Source of the DNA: Flavobacterium oncorhynchi
GTDB lineage: Bacteria; Bacteroidota; Bacteroidia; Flavobacteriales; Flavobacteriaceae
Assembly: GCF_002217355.1 (NCBI RefSeq)
Contig: NZ_MUHA01000030.1
Location: 22,690-86,689, forward strand
Length of the DNA stretch: 64,000 nucleotides
Reading direction: 5' to 3'
In this document: positions 41,356-49,591 of the stretch, piece after piece
How the letters are laid out: the number at the start of each line of letters is the position of its first letter
How positions within the stretch are numbered: the first letter of the stretch is position 1
The notes under the pieces: model-generated
Databases searched by the model: none
What the model was told of the DNA's origin: nothing
What the model saw: only the letters and a program-made list of their open reading frames with translations
Made by a program: the position numbers and the translations under genes

Positions 41356-42207
41356 TTGAACACAATCATCTCAAACTCAATACTTAAAGCTTCTATTAAT
41401 CATGCAGGAGCAGAATTATTTTCTTTAAAGAATAATCAAGAAAAAGAATATATATGGGAAGGCAATCCTAGTTTCTGGGGCAAACACTCTCCTATTCTTT
41501 TCCCAATCGTAGGAACATTAAAAAACAATACTTATATTCTTGATCAAAAAGAGTATCAATTGTCTAGACATGGTTTTGCAAGAGATATGGAATTTCAATT
41601 GATTGAAAAAACAGAGAACAGCGCTGTGTTTTCTTTAGAATCAAACAATGAAACTTTAAAAAAATATCCTTTCGAGTTTGAACTGCAGCTGATTTATTCA
41701 CTTGAAAAAACATCCTTGAATATTGAATATATTGTAATTAATAAAAGCGACAGAAAAATGCCATTCTCGATTGGCGCGCATCCAGCAATTGCTTTGCCTG
41801 AAAATTTTGAAAACTATTCTTTTAAATTTGAAAAAGAAGAAGTCTTGAAATTTAATCTTTTAGAAAATGATTTAATTTCTAACAAAACAGAGGTTTTAAA
41901 AACTTCAGATAATTTAGTTCGATTAAATTACAAACTTTTTGAAAATGACGCTTTGGTTTTCAAAAAGTTAGATTCAAAATCAATAACTATTCTAGAAAAT
42001 GAGAAACCTTATATTGAGGTTGATTTCGAAGATTTTCCAAGTTTAGGAATCTGGACGAAGGATCAAGCGCCGTTTGTTTGTATTGAACCTTGGTTTGGTT
42101 ATTCAGACACAGCAGATAATTCTGGAGACTTATATCAAAAAGAAGGCATCGTACTTTTAGATGCAGATCAAATATTTCACTCAAAATTCAGTATAAAAAT
42201 TTTATAA
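41356..42207 (+). CDS. Aldose 1-epimerase (mutarotase) family protein
   Basis: This 283-residue cytoplasmic protein is of the galactose-mutarotase-like fold, LacX branch. The start region NTIISNSILKASINHAGAEL matches family N-termini exactly, so the unusual TTG start at 41356 is probably real; there is no ATG nearby. Motifs include YIWEGNPSFWGKHSPILFPIVG, LSRHGFARDMEF with the catalytic His, and MPFSIGAHPAIALP with the second His. The C-terminal WFGYSDTADNSGD follows the family. The substrate sugar is unknown. It lies 3 bp before the next gene, so the two are in one transcript. Confidence 0.86.
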   Translation: MNTIISNSILKASINHAGAELFSLKNNQEKEYIWEGNPSFWGKHSPILFPIVGTLKNNTYILDQKEYQLSRHGFARDMEFQLIEKTENSAVFSLESNNETLKKYPFEFELQLIYSLEKTSLNIEYIVINKSDRKMPFSIGAHPAIALPENFENYSFKFEKEEVLKFNLLENDLISNKTEVLKTSDNLVRLNYKLFENDALVFKKLDSKSITILENEKPYIEVDFEDFPSLGIWTKDQAPFVCIEPWFGYSDTADNSGDLYQKEGIVLLDADQIFHSKFSIKIL

Positions 42208-42210
42208 AAA

Positions 42211-42759
42211 ATGTTAGAATTTAATTTTCACCCTTTTCCCATAATTGAAACTGACCGTTTAGTTTTAAGAAGACTTACAAATGAGGATGTTAATGAGGTT
42301 TTCGAAATACGTTCGAATCCTGAAACTATGAAATATATTCCGAGACCACTGGCAAAAAGTAACGATGATGCGCTAGAGCTCATTTCACAGATTGAAGATA
42401 AAATCGCAACCAACACAGGAATCAATTGGGCAATTACTTTAAATGACAACCCAAAACTACTTGGCATTATAGGCTTTTACCGTACTCAATTTGAAAATTA
42501 TCGTTCAGAAATTGGCTACATACTACATCCTGAATTTCATGGAAAAGGAATAGTTTCTGAAGCTGTAAACAGACTGGTTCAATTTGGCTTTGAAGATCTT
42601 AAGCTCCACTCTATCGAAGCAGTAATCGATCCTGAAAATATTGCTTCTGAACGAGTATTACAAAAATGCGGTTTTGTTAAAGAAGCACATTTAAAAGAAG
42701 CTGATTTTTATGAGGGTGTTTTTCTAGACAGAGTAATATATTCAATATTAAACAAATAG
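42211..42759 (+). CDS. RimJ/RimL-type GNAT acetyltransferase
   Basis: This 182-residue acetyltransferase is of the ribosomal-protein-alanine type. The start FPIIETDRLVLRRLTNEDVNEVFEIRSNPETM is typical of RimJ-like enzymes. The acetyl-CoA loop region EIGYILHPEFHGKGIVSEAVNRL shows the GKG motif. IEAVIDPENIASERVLQKCGFVKEA is the C-terminal strand with the Asn-x-x-Ser-x-x-x-L pattern. It follows the mutarotase gene by 3 bp. The acceptor may be a protein N-terminus or a small molecule; it cannot be told. Confidence 0.9.
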   Translation: MLEFNFHPFPIIETDRLVLRRLTNEDVNEVFEIRSNPETMKYIPRPLAKSNDDALELISQIEDKIATNTGINWAITLNDNPKLLGIIGFYRTQFENYRSEIGYILHPEFHGKGIVSEAVNRLVQFGFEDLKLHSIEAVIDPENIASERVLQKCGFVKEAHLKEADFYEGVFLDRVIYSILNK

Positions 42760-42885
42760 CTTTTAAACGTTTTTTTTACAAAAATTAATTCTTGTTAAAA
42801 GCAACATATTGCGCAATAGTCAATGATCTATTACGTTATATTTGTGCCGAAAATAAATTAAGCCCTATTGATCTTAAAAATTACC

Positions 42886-43440
42886 ATGAAAAAAATACTT
42901 TTTTTAGCCGTTCTTCTCTTATCGATTCAATCTCAAAGTCAAACTTTTATTAAGTTCAATGCTGCAACAGCGTTATTAGCTGTTCCAAACATTGGTGTAG
43001 AAACCAGCCTTGGCGAGAAGACTACTTTCAGCTTTGATGTTATGGCTTCTTTTTGGGAGTCTTTTAATGGTCACAGCCCAATGAAATTTTACACTTTTAC
43101 ACCAGAGGTTCGTTACCATTTTAAAGAAAAATACAATGGTTTTTATGTAGGCGGACATGCAGGTGCCGATATGTACGACCTTCAAAAATGGAATTATTGG
43201 GATACTAATAAATATGAGCACGGATTTGGTTACCGTTTTGGAGTTACTGTAGGATACAATCTAAAATTAAGCGATAAGTTTTTACTTGATATTTTTGCAG
43301 GAGGTGGATGGCACCAAGGTTTTTATCATGGATATTATAATGATGGGACTCCTGGTCGATACGAAAAAGCACAACATTGGAACAAAAGTGGAGAATGGCT
43401 TCCTTATCGAGGCGGCGTAATGATTTCTTATAAATTATAA
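42886..43440 (+). CDS. DUF3575 outer-membrane protein
   Basis: This predicted outer-membrane beta-barrel protein has 184 residues from the ATG at 42886. It starts MKKILFLAVLLLSIQSQSQ, a clear signal peptide. The mature part has barrel-like strands (FIKFNAATALLAVPNIGVETSL, FTPEVRYHFKEKYNGFYVGGHAG, GFGYRFGVTVGYNLKLSDKFLLDIFAGGGWHQGFY) that match the DUF3575 family. It is rich in Tyr, Trp and Gly. The role is unknown; related proteins are found next to fimbrial or surface genes in Bacteroidota, but there is no such context here. Confidence 0.82.
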   Translation: MKKILFLAVLLLSIQSQSQTFIKFNAATALLAVPNIGVETSLGEKTTFSFDVMASFWESFNGHSPMKFYTFTPEVRYHFKEKYNGFYVGGHAGADMYDLQKWNYWDTNKYEHGFGYRFGVTVGYNLKLSDKFLLDIFAGGGWHQGFYHGYYNDGTPGRYEKAQHWNKSGEWLPYRGGVMISYKL

Positions 43441-43668
43441 TTAATTTGAAAGTTTAGGAAGCGTTTTTATATACAAATCTTCTACTTTTTTTCGAGCCCA
43501 ATCTGTTTTTCTTAAAAAAGTAAGGCTTGATTTTATACTCGGATTAGAACTGAAACATTTTATTGGAATCAATTCAGCCAAAGTATCAAATCCATAAAAA
43601 TCTACTAGAATTTCTAGAATGTTTTGAAGTGTAATACCGTGCAGCGGATCTTTAGATTTATTTTGCAT
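43441..43668 (-). CDS. VF530/DUF2132 family DNA-binding protein
   Basis: This 75-residue protein is of the VF530 (DUF2132) family. It shows the family stretch DPLHGITLQNILEILVDFYG, then LAELIPIKCFSSNPSIKSSLTFLRKTDWARKKVEDLYI, which is a compact helical fold annotated as DNA binding. Its stop abuts the stop of the convergent DUF3575 gene with no gap. The biological role is unclear. A plausible short start ATG is at 43668. Confidence 0.86.
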   Translation of the reverse strand: MQNKSKDPLHGITLQNILEILVDFYGFDTLAELIPIKCFSSNPSIKSSLTFLRKTDWARKKVEDLYIKTLPKLSN

Positions 43669-43691
43669 TTCTATATATTTTAAAACAACAA

Positions 43692-43730
43692 TAAAAAGAC
43701 CGTACTTAAAAAAGCACGGTCTTTCTTTTT
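43692..43730 (-). terminator. Rho-independent terminator
   Basis: The stem AAAGACCGT/ACGGTCTTT with an A-rich loop lies between the VF530 gene and the beta-barrel gene ending at 43770. On the minus strand it would terminate the latter, although the T run is short. Confidence 0.65.
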
Positions 43731-43769
43731 TACAAAACTAATAAATTGATTTAAAACAATTCAATATAA

Positions 43770-44408
43770 TTAGAATACAAATTTAAATCCAACAGAAAGT
43801 GGAGTTGTTAAGTTTGGTGCGCTTCCGGCTAATGCTGTATTATAGTAAGAATCAACATTTGCAACATGAGCTAATCCAAAATTTGTAACCGTTGTTTTCT
43901 CACCGTTTTCTGGTTTTAGAGTTGTAGAAGTAAAGTTTGCTAAATCATAAGAAAACTCAACTGAGAAGTTTTTAGTTACAAAATAATCAAAACCTCCTGA
44001 TACAGATAATCCAACTTGATTTACTTTTAAGTTACTTTCTTTTTCTTTTCCTGTAATAACAGGTAAAGCTAATTGTCCAAAGAAATATAGAGACCCGGCT
44101 ACATTCCAGTATTTTCTAGCTAATGGCTGAATAACAAATAAGTTTGTGTTTGCAGCAGTTTTAACATCTGTTTCTGATTTAATATTAATGTAACCCAATC
44201 CTGCTCCAACTGCGATAGATGGTGTAATAAATGTTCCTACAATAGGCAGTACAGTAAGATTTGTGCCTTTTGTATCTCCACTTTTTGTCTGTTGATAACC
44301 AAATTGTGAGGTTGCAAACCAAGCTCCTTTTAACCCTTGACTAGCATCTTGTGCTTTTACTGATAATCCAAATAATACAATGGTTGCGATAGTTAAAATT
44401 TTCTTCAT
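43770..44408 (-). CDS. Outer-membrane beta-barrel protein
   Basis: From MKKILTIATIVLFGLSVKAQ the protein has 212 residues, beginning with a signal peptide. The remainder consists of barrel strands with alternating polar and hydrophobic residues: FATSQFGYQQTKSGDT, TPSIAVGAGLGYINIKSE, GLSVSGGFDYFVTKNFSVEFSYDLANF. It ends in VGFKFVF, a typical C-terminal strand with a final Phe. This is the OMP_b-brl class. The function is unknown. An upstream in-frame Met would add ten residues and is less likely. It is divergent from smpB. Confidence 0.85.
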   Translation of the reverse strand: MKKILTIATIVLFGLSVKAQDASQGLKGAWFATSQFGYQQTKSGDTKGTNLTVLPIVGTFITPSIAVGAGLGYINIKSETDVKTAANTNLFVIQPLARKYWNVAGSLYFFGQLALPVITGKEKESNLKVNQVGLSVSGGFDYFVTKNFSVEFSYDLANFTSTTLKPENGEKTTVTNFGLAHVANVDSYYNTALAGSAPNLTTPLSVGFKFVF

Positions 44409-44509
44409 TTTTAATAGTGTTTTTAAATTATGAAGCAAACTTATGAGTAAGTTTTTTCCTTAAAACTGATTAAAATCATTGTTTAAAAGAAATCTTTATT
44501 TATTTTAGA

Positions 44510-44543
44510 TTGCAGTAAAGTTTTTCAATTTTGTTTACATTTG
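44510..44543 (+). promoter_or_regulatory. Promoter of smpB
   Basis: TTG (44510-44512), a 23-bp spacer and TACATTTG (44536-44543) match the Bacteroidota consensus. The ATG at 44549 is only 5 bp beyond the -7 element, so the transcript would have almost no leader. Confidence 0.6.
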
Positions 44544-44548
44544 CACTT

Positions 44549-45004
44549 ATGTTAAAATCAGTCAATATACTTAATAAAAGAGCTAGGTTTGATTATGAAA
44601 TAATCGATACTTATGTGGCGGGAATTGTCTTGACAGGAACCGAAATTAAATCTATCCGATTAGGAAAAGCTAATATTACAGAAAGCTTTTGCGAGTTTAA
44701 TAACCTTGAACTTTTTGCCATCAATACTTACATTGAAGAATATTCTTTTGGAAATCAGTTTAACCACAAATCACGCAGCGAACGAAAACTTCTTTTGAAT
44801 AAAAAGGAACTTAAAACACTGCATAAAAGTGTTCAAGCAAAAGGTCTTACAATTGTACCTTTAAAATTATTTACTAATGAAAAAGGTCTTGCTAAGCTGC
44901 AAATAGGTCTCTGCAAAGGAAAAAAGAATTACGACAAACGTGAATCGTTAAAAGAACAAGATACAAAACGCGACTTAGACCGTATTAAAAAAGCGTACAA
45001 CTAA
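44549..45004 (+). CDS. smpB: SsrA-binding protein SmpB
   Basis: This protein binds tmRNA and delivers it to stalled ribosomes for trans-translation. From MLKSVNILNKRARFDYEIID the 151 residues contain the OB-fold strands of SmpB (ETYVAGIVLTGTEIKSIR-like, here DTYVAGIVLTGTEIKSIRLG), ANITESFCEFNNLELFAIN, and HKSRSERKLLLNKKEL. The C-terminal basic tail KGKKNYDKRESLKEQDTKRD follows. I start at the ATG at 44549; six more upstream residues (MFTFAL) would overlap the -7 promoter element. It is monocistronic as far as seen. Confidence 0.95.
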   Translation: MLKSVNILNKRARFDYEIIDTYVAGIVLTGTEIKSIRLGKANITESFCEFNNLELFAINTYIEEYSFGNQFNHKSRSERKLLLNKKELKTLHKSVQAKGLTIVPLKLFTNEKGLAKLQIGLCKGKKNYDKRESLKEQDTKRDLDRIKKAYN

Positions 45005-45082
45005 ACTTTATTTTTATTTTTAATCTGCTTTATTATTAGTTTTTTATAGTTATTTTTACTACAAACAATATAACTATACCAC

Positions 45083-45724
45083 ATGAAAAAGCACTTAATT
45101 ATGTTACTCGTTATTCTGTCACTTTCAAGCTGCGGCAGTAATACCTCTATTGTTAACAGTTGGAGAGATCCAAAAATAACTGTAGCTCAAGAACAATTTA
45201 AAAAAGTTTTAGTTGTTGCATTAGTTAAAGATGAAGCTTCTAGAAGAGTTGCAGAGAACAGAATTGCTGCCAGTAATCCTATTTTTAAAACTTCTTATCA
45301 GTATTTAAACGAAACAACTAAACAGCTTTCGCAGGAACAAAAATTAAAAATTTTACAAGACGAAAATTTTGATGGTGTTGTAACTATGCGATTGGTTAGT
45401 ACGGAAAAAGAAACTAATTACGTTCCAGGAACTTACACAGGAATGTATTATGGCGGTTTTGATGGCTTGTACAGTGGAATGTATGGTTATGGTTTTGGAA
45501 ATTGGTACGGAATGTATTCGCCAAATTTCTACGATCCTGGATATTATCAAGAAACAACATCTTACATGGTCGAAACCAATATTTTTTCATTAAAGGAAAA
45601 CAAGTTAATCTGGACAGGAACCACAAAGTCTGATTACGTAACAGATTTAGGACAAACAGTAGATGCAATTATGCAGGCAGTTGTCAAAGAAATGAGAAAA
45701 GACGGTTCTCTTCCTCCTAAATAA
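45083..45724 (+). CDS. DUF4136-like lipoprotein
   Basis: This predicted lipoprotein has 213 residues with signal and lipobox LSLSSC, Cys17. The stretch SIVNSWRDPKITVAQEQFKKVLVVALVKDEASRRVAENRIA resembles the start of DUF4136-like envelope lipoproteins. A central Gly/Tyr-rich low-complexity segment (GGFDGLYSGMYGYGFGNWYG) follows. The C-terminal part, VETNIFSLKENKLIWTGTTKSDYV, is beta-rich. The function is not known. It has its own terminator. Confidence in the family is moderate; the lipoprotein call is firm. Confidence 0.82.
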   Translation: MKKHLIMLLVILSLSSCGSNTSIVNSWRDPKITVAQEQFKKVLVVALVKDEASRRVAENRIAASNPIFKTSYQYLNETTKQLSQEQKLKILQDENFDGVVTMRLVSTEKETNYVPGTYTGMYYGGFDGLYSGMYGYGFGNWYGMYSPNFYDPGYYQETTSYMVETNIFSLKENKLIWTGTTKSDYVTDLGQTVDAIMQAVVKEMRKDGSLPPK

Positions 45725-45734
45725 AAGACACTTT

Positions 45735-45765
45735 AAAAAAGCAACAATTAAATGTTGCTTTTTTT
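45735..45765 (+). terminator. Rho-independent terminator of the lipoprotein gene
   Basis: A 7-bp stem (AGCAACA with TGTTGCT) lies 15 bp after the stop and is followed by a T run of about seven. Confidence 0.8.
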
Positions 45766-45813
45766 ACGATTAAAAAAATGACTATTTTTGTCAAGACTTA
45801 AAATTTCATTTAC

Positions 45814-46818
45814 ATGAAATCACTTTTAAAAAATGCACGAGAAGAAAAAGAATTAAAAACTCGCGAGGTGGCTCAACTTCTTGGCATTGATCAGGCTTTA
45901 ATTAGCAAATTTGAATCTGGAACGCGAAAACCTACAAAAGAACAAATTTCAAAACTAGCTAATCTTTTAGAGATTGATTACGAAACTTTGATGATTGCGT
46001 GGTTAAAAGAAAAAATTCTTTATGAAATTGGAAACGAAGAGTTTGCCTTGAAAGCTTTACTTTTAGCAGAACAGGAAATTCAAAACAATAATAAAAAACT
46101 AAATCCTGAAACTTTCCCGTCTATAAAATCTTTATTAGACGAAATTGAGGCATTAAAAAATAAGATATTATCTTTTCAGCATTTTGATCTGCATAGAATT
46201 TCTAAAATTCTGGAACTTGAATTCATTTCAGAGATTAATAAAATGAATAGAAATTCTTTGACATTTCAGGAAACTAAAGCTGTAATAAATGAAGGTTTAA
46301 TGATTCCCGGTAAAACCATGCAGGAACATCTTGAGGCTGTAAATCTTAATGATGCAATTGGCTATATAAAAGATATAAACCAGAAGAAACTTCCAATATC
46401 AGAGAAAGATCTTCTTGCGGTTCATAATCTAATTTTTAGAGGAATTAAAGTCGAAAATTCAGGAAAATATAAAGAGGACCCAATAATTATTAAGGAAATG
46501 AATTTGTTTTTTAATTGGTATGAAACCAATAAAAGCAATATGCATCCTTTATTATTAGCCACTGAAGCGCATCTTAAAATAATGTCGATCTGTCCTTTTG
46601 AAAATGGAAATATTCAAATTGCAAATCTTTTAATGAACTGGATTCTATTAAAAAGCAGTTTTGTTTTTGCAGTAATAAAAGGAAATGACGAAGAGATAAA
46701 CAATTATTTAGCAACATTAGAATCAGCTCAGAATAAAAATGATAAGTCAGTCTTTATCAATTATATTCTTCAAAAAGAGAAAGAAAATCTAATTCATGCA
46801 ATAACATTAGTCAATTAA
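45814..46818 (+). CDS. XRE-Fic fusion protein with degenerate Fic motif
   Basis: This 334-residue protein has an N-terminal helix-turn-helix (KTREVAQLLGIDQALISKFESG, residues 16-37) and a C-terminal Fic-like domain (about 145-310). Fic enzymes usually AMPylate proteins with the loop HPFx(D/E)GNGRxxR. Here the loop reads CPFENGNIQIAN at 260-271, so the catalytic His is Cys260, and the GR and last Arg are Ile-Gln and Asn. The usual inhibitory motif is also altered (AVINEG). It is therefore probably catalytically dead and may act only as a DNA-binding protein. It has its own promoter-like TATTTTTG upstream. Confidence 0.87.
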   Translation: MKSLLKNAREEKELKTREVAQLLGIDQALISKFESGTRKPTKEQISKLANLLEIDYETLMIAWLKEKILYEIGNEEFALKALLLAEQEIQNNNKKLNPETFPSIKSLLDEIEALKNKILSFQHFDLHRISKILELEFISEINKMNRNSLTFQETKAVINEGLMIPGKTMQEHLEAVNLNDAIGYIKDINQKKLPISEKDLLAVHNLIFRGIKVENSGKYKEDPIIIKEMNLFFNWYETNKSNMHPLLLATEAHLKIMSICPFENGNIQIANLLMNWILLKSSFVFAVIKGNDEEINNYLATLESAQNKNDKSVFINYILQKEKENLIHAITLVN

Positions 46819-46844
46819 AAAAGCCCGATCAAATCGGGCTTTTT
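46817..46844. terminator. Bidirectional terminator between convergent genes
   Basis: A 9-bp stem AAGCCCGAT/ATCGGGCTT with T runs on both strands sits between the Fic gene and pcm, which converge. Confidence 0.8.
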
Positions 46845-46845
46845 A

Positions 46846-47487
46846 CTAATTTTTATCTTCTAATAAAGGAACAAATCTAAACTCTCCAAATTCATGCTTT
46901 TCAAATTGTGTTTCGTTTTTTCTAATTAACAAGGTCATAATCTGAACATCTTCGCCTAACGGAATAACAAGCCTTCCTCCTATTTTTAATTGTGCCATTA
47001 ATGGCTGCGGAATAAATGGAGCACCTGCAGTAACAATAATACTATCAAAAGGAGCGTAACCTGGTAACCCTTTATAACCATCACCAAAAGACAGATGCTT
47101 TGGGCGAATATTTAATTTTGGAAATAAATTAGACGTTTTCTTAAACAATTCGTTTTGTCTTTCTACACTAAAAACTTTTGCTCCCAGCATACATAAAACG
47201 GCTGTTTGATAACCAGAACCAGTTCCGATTTCCAGAATTTTGTGTTCTTTTTTTACTTCCAATAACTGTGATTGAAAAGCAACGGTGTAAGGCTGCGAAA
47301 TAGTTTGCCCCGCGCCTATAGGAAATGCCTTATCTTGATAAGCATAATCTTCAAAACTTGAATTTAAAAAAAGGTGTCTTGGAATTTTTTTTATCGCCTC
47401 TAAGACTGCTCTATCAGTAATTCCTTTTTGTTCTAAAGTGCTTACTAATTGATTACGAAGTCCTTGATGTTTGGCAGTATCTTTCAA
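46846..47487 (-). CDS. pcm: Protein-L-isoaspartate O-methyltransferase
   Basis: This repair enzyme methylates isoaspartyl residues in aged proteins with SAM. The 213 residues contain IPRHLFLNSSFEDYAYQDKAFPIGAGQTISQPYTVA, the family substrate-binding region, then motif I ILEIGTGSGYQTAVLC and GGRLVIPLGED. The natural start appears to be the TTG at 47487, since MKDTAKHQGLRNQL matches the usual N-terminus and no ATG is nearby. It converges on the Fic gene with a shared terminator. Confidence 0.93.
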   Translation of the reverse strand: MKDTAKHQGLRNQLVSTLEQKGITDRAVLEAIKKIPRHLFLNSSFEDYAYQDKAFPIGAGQTISQPYTVAFQSQLLEVKKEHKILEIGTGSGYQTAVLCMLGAKVFSVERQNELFKKTSNLFPKLNIRPKHLSFGDGYKGLPGYAPFDSIIVTAGAPFIPQPLMAQLKIGGRLVIPLGEDVQIMTLLIRKNETQFEKHEFGEFRFVPLLEDKN

Positions 47488-47631
47488 AATGGGTAGGTTT
47501 TATTTTGGCAAAAATAAGAAACTAAATAGGAAATCAAAATAATGATTTTTAAATATTAAATCGATAAATCTTTATTGCATTAACTTTCACTTTAAACAAA
47601 TAAATTATATTTTTGTTTAAAATACATTCTC

Positions 47632-48597
47632 ATGTTAAAAGTAGGAGTTTTAGGTGCTGGTCATCTTGGTAAAATACATTTACGCTTATTACAACAATCT
47701 GACCAATACGAATTAGTTGGATTTTACGACGAAAATCAAGAAAATGCCGAAAGAATTTCAAAAGAATTTGGCTATACAAACTTCAGCACAATTGCAAAAC
47801 TTATTCACGCTGTCGATGTTATCGATATTGTAACACCAACACTTTCACACTATAAATGTGCAAAAGTGGCGATAAAATCTGGTAAACATATCTTTATTGA
47901 AAAACCAATTGCTAATACTGTAGAAGAAGCTGAAGAAATTATTGCTTTAGCCAAAGAATACAATGTAAAAGGACAAGTTGGTCATGTAGAGCGTTTTAAT
48001 CCCGCTTTTATTGCTACAAAAGAAATGATCGAAAACCCAATGTTTATCGAAACACATCGTTTGGCCGAGTTTAATCCTCGCGGTACAGATGTTCCTGTAG
48101 TTTTGGATTTAATGATTCATGACATTGATGCAATTCTTAGTGTTGTCAATTCAAAAGTAAAAGATATTCATGCAAGCGGTGTTTCTGTAATCAGTGACAC
48201 TCCGGATATTGCAAATGCTAGAATTGAATTTGAAAACGGTTGTGTTGCCAACTTAACGGCAAGCAGAATTTCGATGAAAAACATGCGTAAAACTCGTTTT
48301 TTCCAAAAAGACGCTTATATCTCAGTTGACTTTTTAGAAAAAAAATGCGAAGTAGTCCGTATGAAAGATGCACCAGAAACCCCAGGAGATTTTGATATGA
48401 TCTTGCAAAATGCCGAAGGTGTAAAAAAGCAAATCTATTTCACAAATCCAGATGTTGAACACAACAACGCAATTCTAGATGAATTAGAATCGTTTGCAAA
48501 CGCGATCAAAACAGATACAACTCCAGTTGTAACACTTGAACAAGCAACTGATGCTTTACGTGTCGCATATCAAATAATTGATTGTTTCGATAAATAA
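47632..48597 (+). CDS. Gfo/Idh/MocA-family oxidoreductase
   Basis: This NAD(P)-dependent oxidoreductase of 321 residues has an N-terminal Rossmann motif VGVLGAGHLGKIHLRLLQQ and the family signature KHIFIEKPIANTVEEAEEI with the catalytic Lys. GQVGHVERFNPAF follows, and LDLMIHDIDAILSVV carries a conserved His/Asp. This is the standard Gfo/Idh/MocA pattern. The substrate is probably a sugar or inositol derivative but cannot be told. It is followed by a degenerate repeat and then a 3-hydroxyacyl-CoA dehydrogenase gene. Confidence 0.9.
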   Translation: MLKVGVLGAGHLGKIHLRLLQQSDQYELVGFYDENQENAERISKEFGYTNFSTIAKLIHAVDVIDIVTPTLSHYKCAKVAIKSGKHIFIEKPIANTVEEAEEIIALAKEYNVKGQVGHVERFNPAFIATKEMIENPMFIETHRLAEFNPRGTDVPVVLDLMIHDIDAILSVVNSKVKDIHASGVSVISDTPDIANARIEFENGCVANLTASRISMKNMRKTRFFQKDAYISVDFLEKKCEVVRMKDAPETPGDFDMILQNAEGVKKQIYFTNPDVEHNNAILDELESFANAIKTDTTPVVTLEQATDALRVAYQIIDCFDK

Positions 48598-48623
48598 AAT
48601 ATAAATAAATTTTAAAATTTAAA

Positions 48624-48664
48624 TTAGCCACGTAATTTGCTTCAAATAGTGAATTCGTGGCTAA
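48624..48664. repeat. GCCACGAATT-type inverted repeat, short copy
   Basis: Arms TTAGCCACG (48624-48632) and CGTGGCTAA (48656-48664) are flanked inside by AATT on both sides. It is a shortened relative of the repeats at 24968 and 30052. Confidence 0.65.
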
Positions 48665-48691
48665 AATCATAAATATAATATCAAAATTCAA

Positions 48692-49579
48692 ATGAAAACG
48701 ATAGCTGTAATTGGTGCTGGAACTATGGGTAACGGAATCGCTCATACTTTTGCACAAAGTGGTTTTGTTGTAAAACTAATTGATGTTTCAGAAAAATCAT
48801 TAGATAAAGGAATGGCTACTATTGCGGCCAATTTAGACCGTATGCTTGCTAAAGGTTCTATAACTCAAGAGGACGTTGCAAAGACCATTACTAATATTAT
48901 TACCTATACTGATATTAAAGATGGAGTTGTTGGTGCCGATTTAGTTGTTGAAGCTGCTACAGAAAATGTAGAATTAAAACTTAACATTTTTAAACAGTTA
49001 AACGAAGCTTGCTCCCACAATACCATTTTAGCAACGAACACTTCTTCTATTTCAATCACGCAAATTGGTTCTGTTGTAGCACATCCTGAACGTGTTATTG
49101 GAATGCATTTTATGAATCCTGTGCCGATTATGAAATTAGTCGAAATCATTCGTGGATACAACACGAGTGATGAAGTCACTAAAATCATCATGGATTTGTC
49201 TGTAAAACTTGGAAAAACTCCTGTTGAAGTAAATGACTATCCTGGTTTTGTTGCCAACAGAATTTTAATGCCAATGCTAAACGAAGCAATTGAAACGTTG
49301 TATAATAAAGTTGCGGGAGTTTATGAAATTGATACTGTAATGAAATTAGGAATGGGACATCCAATGGGACCGCTTCAATTAGCTGATTTTATTGGTCTTG
49401 ATGTTTGTCTTGCTATCTTAAACGTAATGTACGAAGGTTTCAAAAATCCAAAATACGCACCTTGTCCATTATTAGTAAATATGGTAAGAGCAGGAAAATT
49501 AGGAGTGAAATCTGGTGAGGGTTTTTACGATTACAGCGAAAGCAAAAAAGCAGAGAAAATCTCTAAGCAGTTTTTATAA
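48692..49579 (+). CDS. 3-hydroxybutyryl-CoA dehydrogenase family protein
   Basis: This NAD-dependent enzyme oxidises or reduces 3-hydroxyacyl-CoA, in fatty-acid or butanoate metabolism. The 295 residues open with the NAD motif IAVIGAGTMGNGIAHTFAQSG. The HAD substrate region ATNTSSISITQIGSVVAHPERVIGMHFMNP includes the catalytic His. The C-terminal HAD domain shows VNDYPGFVANRILMPMLNEAI and KLGMGHPMGPLQLADFIGLD. No crotonase or thiolase is nearby. It is 12 bp before the YggS gene, so the two may share a transcript. Confidence 0.92.
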   Translation: MKTIAVIGAGTMGNGIAHTFAQSGFVVKLIDVSEKSLDKGMATIAANLDRMLAKGSITQEDVAKTITNIITYTDIKDGVVGADLVVEAATENVELKLNIFKQLNEACSHNTILATNTSSISITQIGSVVAHPERVIGMHFMNPVPIMKLVEIIRGYNTSDEVTKIIMDLSVKLGKTPVEVNDYPGFVANRILMPMLNEAIETLYNKVAGVYEIDTVMKLGMGHPMGPLQLADFIGLDVCLAILNVMYEGFKNPKYAPCPLLVNMVRAGKLGVKSGEGFYDYSESKKAEKISKQFL

Positions 49580-49591
49580 AAAAGAATTATC

